Source: Clostridia bacterium
GTDB lineage: Bacteria > Bacillota_A > Clostridia > Christensenellales > Aristaeellaceae
Direction of reading: 5' to 3'
DNA length: 11,200 bases
Assembly (NCBI GenBank): GCA_017648805.1
Contig: JAGCIC010000072.1
Span: 1-11,200, forward strand
A program made the position numbers and the translations under genes. Under the pieces are notes generated by a model. It ran no database searches. It saw only the letters and a program-made list of their open reading frames with translations, and had not been told where the DNA came from. Every line of letters starts with the position of its first letter. Positions within the stretch are counted from its first letter, which is position 1. This document shows, in pieces, positions 5,698 through 11,200 of this stretch.

Positions 5698-6584
5698 GCT
5701 TTCACCGCCTTTATAACGTCCGGCGCCGCGATGCCGTATTTGACTTTCAGCTCCTGGGCCGTGCCGCTTTCGGGATAGACGTCCTGGAGCCCCAGGCGCG
5801 TGACCTTCTTTCCCGCGATCTCGCACACCGCGCTGCCCAGGCCGCCGTATATGTTGTGGTCCTCTATGGTGATGACCTTATCTGCCCGCTCTATGTAGGG
5901 CATGAGCGCCCGTTCGTCCAGGGGCTTTATCACGTTAACGCCCAGCACGGTGGCGTTTATCCCCTCGGCCTTCAGCTCGTCCGCGGCCTCGACCGCGTCC
6001 GCGAGGGGCGCGCCGCAGCCGATGATCAGCGCGTCAAGGCCGTACTCCCTTTTTACGAAGCCGCCGCCCACCACCGGGTCCCGCCCGCTGCCTATGCGGC
6101 AGTACACGGGGCCGTCGGTCTCGTAGGCTTTGAACACCATCCGTTTCGTGTCCTCGGCGTCATAGGGCGCCAGCACGGTGAACCCGGGCACCGCGCGCAT
6201 TATGCCCACGTCCTCGAAGAACTGGTGGGTCACGCCTTCCCTTTCGCCGGAGCACATGCCCGCGTTGGCACCGAAGAACTTGACGTTAAGGTGCGGATAA
6301 GCCACGAACGTGCGCATCTGCTCCACGGCGCGCATGGTCAGAAAGCCCGCGTAGGCGCACACGAAGGGCTTCATCCCGGCGGAAGCCAGCCCCGCCGCGA
6401 TCATTACCGCGCTGCCCTCGGCGATGCCGCACTCGACTATCCGCTCCGGGTACTTTTTCTGCAGCCCCGTCGCGCGGAACACCGCCACGGAGTCCGCGGA
6501 GACCATGACCACCTTGTCGTCCTTTTCGATAAGCTCGGTCAGTGCCTCCACGAAGGCAGTGCGGGTGGATGAGATCTCAGCCAT
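5694..6584 (-). CDS. Transketolase, C-terminal (pyrimidine-binding) subunit
   Basis: A 296-aa partner of the preceding gene, carrying the pyrimidine-binding domain and the C-terminal domain of transketolase. Evidence: VECGIAEGSAVMIAAGLASAG (begins at 50) with the cofactor-activating Glu56, the AYAGFLTMRAVEQMR stretch (78-92), GVTHQFFEDVGIMRAVPG (117-134), and the C-terminal Rossmann-like domain with ITIEDHNIYGGLGSAV. The length fits stand-alone C-terminal subunits. The active site forms at the interface with the N-terminal subunit, whose gene overlaps by 8 nt. The stop overlaps the transaldolase-family start (TCAT on the plus strand, ATGA on the minus strand), so the three enzymes are translationally coupled and probably act in sequence on the same sugar-phosphate pool. 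Confidence 0.93.
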   Translation of the reverse strand: MAEISSTRTAFVEALTELIEKDDKVVMVSADSVAVFRATGLQKKYPERIVECGIAEGSAVMIAAGLASAGMKPFVCAYAGFLTMRAVEQMRTFVAYPHLNVKFFGANAGMCSGEREGVTHQFFEDVGIMRAVPGFTVLAPYDAEDTKRMVFKAYETDGPVYCRIGSGRDPVVGGGFVKREYGLDALIIGCGAPLADAVEAADELKAEGINATVLGVNVIKPLDERALMPYIERADKVITIEDHNIYGGLGSAVCEIAGKKVTRLGLQDVYPESGTAQELKVKYGIAAPDVIKAVKA

Positions 6585-7395
6585 TTATCATCGCCTCCAG
6601 TTCCCTTACCGCGGTAAGATACTGTTCGTCATTCGGCGTGCCCTTGTGCCAGGCGTTGTTGTGCTCCATGTAGCTCACGCCCCTGCCCTTAACCGTGTGG
6701 GCCACCACGCACAGCGGCCTGCCGGGATGGGGAGAAGTGAGCGCGTCCATTATCTGCTTTACGTCGTGGCCGTCCGCCTCTTTGACCTCGAAGCCGAAGG
6801 CCGCGAACTTGCCTGGGATGTTTACCACGCCGCCCACGTCCTCCACGCTGCCGCCGGACTGCATGCCGTTGTTGTCCACTATCAGCGTAAGGTTGTCCAG
6901 CTTATACTTCGCCGCGGTCTGGGCGGCCTCCCAGTTGATGCCTTCACCCAGCTCCCCGTCGCCGGTGAGCACGTAGGTCCTGTAGCTCTTGTTTTGGAGC
7001 TTCGCTGCCAGCGCCATGCCCGTGGCCGCCGCCAGGCCGTTGCCCAGGCTGCCGCTGGTCATGTCCACGCCGGGGGTCTTTTTCATGTCCGGATGCCCCT
7101 GCAGCACGCTGTCTATGCGCCTTAAGGTCGGGTACAGCTCCCGGGAAAAATAGCCCTTCTGCCCCAGCGCCGCGTACAGGGCGGGGCAGGCGTGGCCCTT
7201 GGACAGCACGAAGCGGTCCCGGTCCTCCCAATGGGGATGTTCCGGGTCAACGTTCATCACGCCGAAGTACAGGCACGCCACTATGTCCGCGCAGGACAGC
7301 GACGGCGCGGGATGCCCGTCACCGGAACGGTAGATCATCTCGATTATGTCGCGGCGCAGGCGGTTGCCCATGCGCGCGAGTTCCGTATAGTTCAT
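6577..7395 (-). CDS. Transketolase, N-terminal (TPP-binding) subunit
   Basis: A 272-aa thiamine-diphosphate-binding half of a split transketolase, which moves a two-carbon ketol unit between phosphorylated sugars. The TPP/Mg motif is clear: GDGELGEG (145-152) followed about 25 residues later by DNNG (174-177). Also present are the early GDGHPAPSLSCADI segment (25-38), SKGHACPALYAALG (65-78) and TSGSLGNGLAAATGMALA (113-130), all typical of this half. Length matches the usual 270-280 aa of separate N-terminal subunits. It needs the C-terminal subunit encoded directly downstream, with which it overlaps by 8 nt, so a 1:1 complex is expected. Split transketolases of this type occur both in general pentose metabolism and in dedicated routes, such as apulose-4-phosphate and sulfo-sugar cleavage; the operon context favours a dedicated role. 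Confidence 0.93.
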   Translation of the reverse strand: MNYTELARMGNRLRRDIIEMIYRSGDGHPAPSLSCADIVACLYFGVMNVDPEHPHWEDRDRFVLSKGHACPALYAALGQKGYFSRELYPTLRRIDSVLQGHPDMKKTPGVDMTSGSLGNGLAAATGMALAAKLQNKSYRTYVLTGDGELGEGINWEAAQTAAKYKLDNLTLIVDNNGMQSGGSVEDVGGVVNIPGKFAAFGFEVKEADGHDVKQIMDALTSPHPGRPLCVVAHTVKGRGVSYMEHNNAWHKGTPNDEQYLTAVRELEAMING

Positions 7396-8048
7396 TTGCC
7401 TTTCACCGCCTGGTATACCGCTTTGGCGCCGTTAGAGGGGCTCTCGAACACGGGAAGGCCCGTGGCCGCGGCCACTTCCCCGGCGTTGTCCGCCATGGAG
7501 CCCTGGGCCAGCACCAGGCACCCGGGAGCATCCAGCTTCTTCGCCGCCTCGATCAGTTTTTCCGCGCCGCCTCCGAAAGCGTTGTCCGCCAGCACACCCT
7601 GCAGCTCCACCGTCCTGCCCTGTTTTTCGGCGCAGGCCCTAAGCAGCCGAAGGGAAGGTTCCAGCGTGGAGGACAGGGTGGCGATGACGCCTATCCTGTC
7701 GTAGGACGCGGTGGCGCGCATGGCCATCTCCTCGTCTATCCTGACCAGCGGCACGCCCATAAGCGCATACGCGCCCTGGCAGGCGGCCGCAAAGTCGCCC
7801 ACGGAGGAGCAGATGTTGAGTATCGCTTCCGCCCCCGCCTCCGCCGCCCGGGCGTACATGGCGTTCAGGCGTTTGAGCGCCTCATGGGAGGGACTGCCGT
7901 TTTTCACCGCGTCGGCGATGATGGAGGGGTCCGACAGGGTGACGAAGGTGAGCTTGTCCCCCTCGAATACTTTTGTGAGCTCCGCCTCCACCCGTTTGAC
8001 CAGGCTGAAGGGCATGCCCGTGTAGACCAGCGCGATCTTGTGTTCCAT
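7392..8048 (-). CDS. Asp/Glu racemase-superfamily protein with one of the two catalytic Cys replaced
   Basis: A 218-aa protein with the aspartate/glutamate racemase fold (PF01177 type). Members interconvert enantiomers with a pair of Cys acid/bases, or act as isomerases or decarboxylases with one. Visible: an N-terminal beta-alpha start (KIALVYTGMPF), an LNICSSVGD loop with Cys80 as first catalytic Cys, VPLVRIDEEMA (99-109), a YDRIGVIATLSSTLEPS strand-loop (116-132), and CLVLAQGSMA (177-186) where the family normally has an LGC motif. There Gln182 sits in place of the second Cys. This suggests a non-racemase activity, possibly an isomerase acting on a sugar-derived acid or phosphate. The start at 8048 has only a weak purine-rich site upstream. 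The stop overlaps the transketolase start (ATGA). The fold is fairly sure; the reaction is unknown. Confidence 0.78.
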   Translation of the reverse strand: MEHKIALVYTGMPFSLVKRVEAELTKVFEGDKLTFVTLSDPSIIADAVKNGSPSHEALKRLNAMYARAAEAGAEAILNICSSVGDFAAACQGAYALMGVPLVRIDEEMAMRATASYDRIGVIATLSSTLEPSLRLLRACAEKQGRTVELQGVLADNAFGGGAEKLIEAAKKLDAPGCLVLAQGSMADNAGEVAAATGLPVFESPSNGAKAVYQAVKGK

Positions 8049-8067
8049 ACTTTTACCCCACTAATGC

Positions 8068-9906
8068 TTATTTTGCGTCATACCTGACCGGGATCCAGAT
8101 GCGCATTTCCTTGAAGCCCGAATTGTCCCACTCGAAGTACGGGATAAGGCTTATATCCTCCGGTTCGAGGGCGGCGCCGCCCACTTCCTCGTAAAGGCCG
8201 GCGGGCGTGCTGCTCAGGCGCCAGCCTTTTGTTTTGAGCCCGACCACGCTTTCGCCACAGATATCCACCCGCTGCTCTGTGAACTCCGTTTTGGAGGACA
8301 GGTACAGGCCGGACAGGTCTTCCTCCTCCGCGCAGTAGACTACGGGTCCGCGCATCACGCACACGCTGGACTCGTTCTCCTCCAGCTTGGCATGGGCGCG
8401 GATGAGGCGCGGCGTCATGTCAAATGCGATCTCCGGGTCGCTTATGTCCAGTTCCCTGAAGCCGCCCCCCGCGAAGGCGGGCACCCGCGCCAGCAGCCGG
8501 AAGGGCACGCCGTTATGATTGCCGATTTTGAAGCTCACGCGCCCGTCCCAGGGATAGTCGGTGACTTCCTCTATGTCGAACTCGGCGCCGTTTTTAAGGC
8601 TTATATGCGCCCTGCAGGGCATGTACAGGCCGGTGTAGAGCACGTCGTCCCCGCAGAAGAACGCGTACTGGGGCAGGTGCGCCATGAAGCGGGACAGGTT
8701 GGTGGGACAGCAGAAGCACTTGAACGTGTCCGACCTCTCACGGGGCCACATGAGGAAGTAGCCAACTTCTTTGGTGCGCCTGAGCATGTTCTCGTAGAAA
8801 TATTTGTTCCCGTCCGGGCTCACCGCCGCGAAGGCCAGGTTGTACGCCGCGCGCTCGATGAAGTCGATGTATTTGGAGTCCGGGAACAGCTGGAACATGC
8901 GGCTCGCCCACATTATTCCCCCCAGGGAGGCGCAGGTCTCGTTGTAGGCGGTGATGTTGGGCAGCTGGTACTCGTAGCCGAAGGCCTGGTGCACCCGCTT
9001 GGCGTTGATCAGGTCGCCGAAGGGAGACGCGCCGGTGTACAGCGCGCCCAGGCCGCCGGTTATGTACATTTTCCTGTTCACCATGTCGTCCCAGCAGCTC
9101 AAAAGCACTTCTTCCAGCGCCCGGTCCCCCGTCTCCAGGCACAGATCCGCCACGCCCGCGTACAGGTAGGTGGCCCTGACCGCGTGGCCCCGCATCTCCC
9201 GCTGCTCGGCAAGCGGTATCTCGTCCTGGTTGTCGTCGGTGCCGTTTGCCACGTATTTTCTGAGTTCCAGCGCTGCTTTCAGGGCGGACAGGTACTTTTC
9301 CTCCCCCGTCAGGCGGTAAAGCTCCGCCAGGCCCATGTAGTGGCTGGGACACACCGCGCTCATGGCCTTTTTGTCCTTAAGCGCCATCAGGTACCTGTTG
9401 TACAGGTAATCCGCCGCCTTTTTTGATACCCTCAGCAGCGTCTCCCCCTGCCCCATGCGGCAGGCGGCGGCGGTCAGGGTGAACAGGTGGCCGAAATTGT
9501 ATTCCTCAAAGTCGTCCTGGTCGGCGTGGCGCACCGCCTGCCCCTTGCGGGAGGCGATTATCTGCTTGGTGGAGATGTAGCCGTCCTGCTCCTGCGCCCG
9601 CGCGATCAGAGCCGCGTATTCGGAGATGTCCTGCCCGAAGAGCACCATGCCCTCCAGCAGCTTATAGAAGTCCCCGTCCCCGTACACGTTGCCTCGAAAC
9701 TCGCCTTCGCTCTCCCCCGCCGCGATTCGGAAATTCTCAAGGGCGTGGAAAAAGCTGTCCGGGTCCGAGAATATATCCAGCAGATGGGGTATCATGCTGG
9801 TTTTCGCACTGTGCCTGCGCCTGCCTATTATACCGCCCTCCTGCACTACCGGGGCGGAAAGCATGTGCGCCCTTGCGAAGGGCGATCTGTTCGTGTCAGC
9901 GATCAT
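8068..9906 (-). CDS. DUF1680 / GH127-like beta-L-arabinofuranosidase
   Basis: A 612-aa protein of the DUF1680 (GH127 and relatives) glycoside hydrolases, which use a zinc-bound cysteine as nucleophile and mostly cleave beta-L-arabinofuranosides. The (alpha/alpha)6-barrel signatures are visible: GYEYQLPNITAYNETCASLG (310-329) and FKCFCCPTNLSRF (395-407). By comparison with the Bifidobacterium enzyme HypBA1, Glu323, Cys325, Cys399 and Cys400 match the zinc ligands and nucleophilic Cys. The position of the HypBA1 acid/base Glu322 appears to be Gln307 here, which may mark a different subfamily or activity. There is no signal peptide, so the enzyme is probably cytoplasmic and works on imported oligosaccharides. 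The ATG at 9906 shares ATGA with the upstream fucosidase stop. An internal start near Met38 is possible but less coupled. A 19-nt gap follows before the racemase-like gene. Confidence 0.88.
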   Translation of the reverse strand: MIADTNRSPFARAHMLSAPVVQEGGIIGRRRHSAKTSMIPHLLDIFSDPDSFFHALENFRIAAGESEGEFRGNVYGDGDFYKLLEGMVLFGQDISEYAALIARAQEQDGYISTKQIIASRKGQAVRHADQDDFEEYNFGHLFTLTAAACRMGQGETLLRVSKKAADYLYNRYLMALKDKKAMSAVCPSHYMGLAELYRLTGEEKYLSALKAALELRKYVANGTDDNQDEIPLAEQREMRGHAVRATYLYAGVADLCLETGDRALEEVLLSCWDDMVNRKMYITGGLGALYTGASPFGDLINAKRVHQAFGYEYQLPNITAYNETCASLGGIMWASRMFQLFPDSKYIDFIERAAYNLAFAAVSPDGNKYFYENMLRRTKEVGYFLMWPRERSDTFKCFCCPTNLSRFMAHLPQYAFFCGDDVLYTGLYMPCRAHISLKNGAEFDIEEVTDYPWDGRVSFKIGNHNGVPFRLLARVPAFAGGGFRELDISDPEIAFDMTPRLIRAHAKLEENESSVCVMRGPVVYCAEEEDLSGLYLSSKTEFTEQRVDICGESVVGLKTKGWRLSSTPAGLYEEVGGAALEPEDISLIPYFEWDNSGFKEMRIWIPVRYDAK

Positions 9907-11200
9907 GGCCTTGTCACCTTTATAACGTAAATGTCCTCTTCGGGAGCGTTATCGGGCAGCTTTACGGTCAGCGAATCCGCCGAGTGGACGTACTGAGCCT
10001 TCCCCGCGCCCAGCACTTCGACGGAAGCGATATCCTTAAGGCAGGCGTCCTTTCCCAGGGACCTTATGCGGTACTCGCCGTTCTCGCTCCGGCCCATGCA
10101 CAGCGCGTACACGGTCCTGCCATTCTGGGTAAAGCGGAAGTCCCGGCCCGTCAGGCGGTACTGGCCCGCCTCCATGGCGATGCCGTCCTTCATCTGCTGC
10201 TTGACGCGCTCCACGTTGTAATCCTCGTTGGTGGCCTTGGTGACGCCCTCGTGGGCCACGTCGAAAGGCACGGTGCCGTAGATGGCCTCGCCGTACTTTT
10301 TAAGCCAGTCACCCACCTTGTACAGCTCCTTTTTCGCTTCCTCGGGGAAGGTGCCGTCCGCGCTGGGGCCCACGTTCAGAAGCAGGTTGCCGTTTTTGCT
10401 CACCACGTCGCACAGCTGCTGCAGTATGCGGTAGGCGCTTTTGTATTTGGGGTTCTGCACTATGCACCAGGTTATGTTGTCCTCCAGCCGGTCGTCGGTC
10501 TGCCAGGTGTAGGGCTGCTTGTCGGCAAAGCGGCCGCACTCCACGTCGTACACGCCCACGCCCTTGGGGAAGTCCGCCTGCTTGTAGGTCATTATGCCGT
10601 CGGTGACGCCCGCCTGATTATAGTAGATGTCCGCCGCCTCCCGGCGCACGTCCTCGGGGATGATCAGCAGGCGGCTGTCGTAATACAGAACGTCGGGCTT
10701 GTACTTGGTCGCCACTTCCCTGACCTTTTCCAGCCACACCTTGCAGAACTTTTCGTCCGGCATGCGGTAGGGCATGTAACGGCAGGTCTCCAGGGGCAGC
10801 GCGGGGCCGTAGTACACCTCGTTTTTCGGGTCGTACACGTCCGCTTCCGGGTCTGAGGACATGAACCAGCCCCACAGCCACTGGTGGTGCAGTGTGGCCA
10901 GGAACCTGATGCCGCGCTTTCTGAAGGCTTCGGCGCACTCGCCCACCACGTCGCGGCCCATATAGGTCACGGAGTTTATCGGGTTCACGTCGCTGTCCCA
11001 GAGCGAATAGTTGTCCGCGTGCTCGGACACGGGACCCGCGTACTTCGCGCCCGTTCTGACCACCAGCTCCGCCCACTCGTCCGCGTCGAAGTTCTCGCCC
11101 TTGAACATGGGGATAAAGTCCTTGTAGCCGAACTCGCTCACCTTGCCGAAGCGCTTGACGTGCTCCAGGTTCTGCTTGGAGCCTTTAAGGTACATGTTGC
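9903..11200 (-). CDS. GH29-like alpha-L-fucosidase, N-terminus cut by window edge
   Basis: Retaining exo-glycosidase of family GH29, expected to remove terminal alpha-L-fucose from an oligosaccharide. The frame is open to the right edge; the first Met in the window (11195) is internal because a codon for Asn precedes it and the family's N-terminal barrel strands are missing, so roughly 80-100 residues lie outside. Counting from that Met: a SEHADNYSLWDS segment (58-68) fits the family HHDGF-LWDS strand, LHHQW (102-106) fits an active-site loop, and KPDVLYYDS (166-174) carries the likely nucleophile Asp173. NGNLLLNVGPSADG and the GEAIYGT segment are hallmark GH29 motifs. The remaining C-terminal part is a beta-sandwich-like tail. 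Odd point: the second His of the usual HHD motif is Ala here. Its stop overlaps the next start (ATGA), so the two glycosidases are co-translated. Family assignment is firm; fucose specificity is inferred. Confidence 0.88.
   Translation of the reverse strand, partial: NMYLKGSKQNLEHVKRFGKVSEFGYKDFIPMFKGENFDADEWAELVVRTGAKYAGPVSEHADNYSLWDSDVNPINSVTYMGRDVVGECAEAFRKRGIRFLATLHHQWLWGWFMSSDPEADVYDPKNEVYYGPALPLETCRYMPYRMPDEKFCKVWLEKVREVATKYKPDVLYYDSRLLIIPEDVRREAADIYYNQAGVTDGIMTYKQADFPKGVGVYDVECGRFADKQPYTWQTDDRLEDNITWCIVQNPKYKSAYRILQQLCDVVSKNGNLLLNVGPSADGTFPEEAKKELYKVGDWLKKYGEAIYGTVPFDVAHEGVTKATNEDYNVERVKQQMKDGIAMEAGQYRLTGRDFRFTQNGRTVYALCMGRSENGEYRIRSLGKDACLKDIASVEVLGAGKAQYVHSADSLTVKLPDNAPEEDIYVIKVTRP

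Noticed and set aside
5698..5826. N-terminal extension of the transaldolase-family protein to 385 aa
   Set aside because: The extra 43 residues lie inside the transketolase gene in another frame, and the ATGA-coupled start at 5697 fits the family.
1..11200. CRISPR array, tRNA, rRNA, insertion sequence or attachment site
   Set aside because: No regularly spaced repeats, cloverleaf-like segments, transposase motifs or terminal inverted repeats were seen; the only direct repeat is the duplicated precursor leader.

Overview
The window is a GC-rich bacterial segment in which every supportable gene lies on the minus strand, so biological order runs from high to low coordinates. Frequent AGG/ATA codons, GTG starts with strong Shine-Dalgarno sites, a split transketolase and the gene families present suggest a GC-rich member of the Clostridia/Bacillota, perhaps gut-associated. 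This is inference; no rRNA or taxonomic marker is present.

Region 1 (11200 to 4323) is a tightly coupled carbohydrate operon: alpha-L-fucosidase-like GH29 (5' end cut by the window edge), DUF1680/GH127-like beta-L-arabinofuranosidase, an Asp/Glu-racemase-fold protein, transketolase N- and C-terminal halves on separate genes, a transaldolase-family protein and a small KdgF-like cupin. Five of the six junctions overlap (ATGA or slightly longer). The enzymes would release sugars from a plant or host glycan and pass a ketose phosphate through transketolase/transaldolase chemistry. The substrate is not determined here; pectin-type side chains are a guess from the enzyme mix.

Region 2 (4322 to 4100) is a 223-nt gap with a GC hairpin after the cupin and an AT-rich stretch likely to hold the promoter of the next operon.

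Region 3 (4099 to 1, running off the left edge) is a RiPP (ribosomally made, post-translationally modified peptide) cluster. It contains an HPr-kinase-like protein, two tandem paralogous precursor peptides of 50 and 52 aa, a radical SAM/SPASM maturase, a PqqD-family leader-binding protein, an S24/S26 (signal-peptidase-like) peptidase and a nucleotidyltransferase-family protein (3' end cut). The precursor genes are too small for routine ORF calling. Their first 32 residues are identical, and the six nucleotide differences there are all synonymous. The cores have diverged at every position except a strict hexad array: Cys at 34, 40 and 46 and Asp at 36, 42 and 48, with Asp30 extending the register back. 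This (DxxxCx)3-D pattern is the main discovery candidate: probably a Cys-Asp thioether (ranthipeptide-like) or related cross-linked peptide family with an unusual ring register. A 13-bp hairpin separates the precursors from the maturase gene. No transporter or immunity gene is visible; they may lie beyond the left edge.
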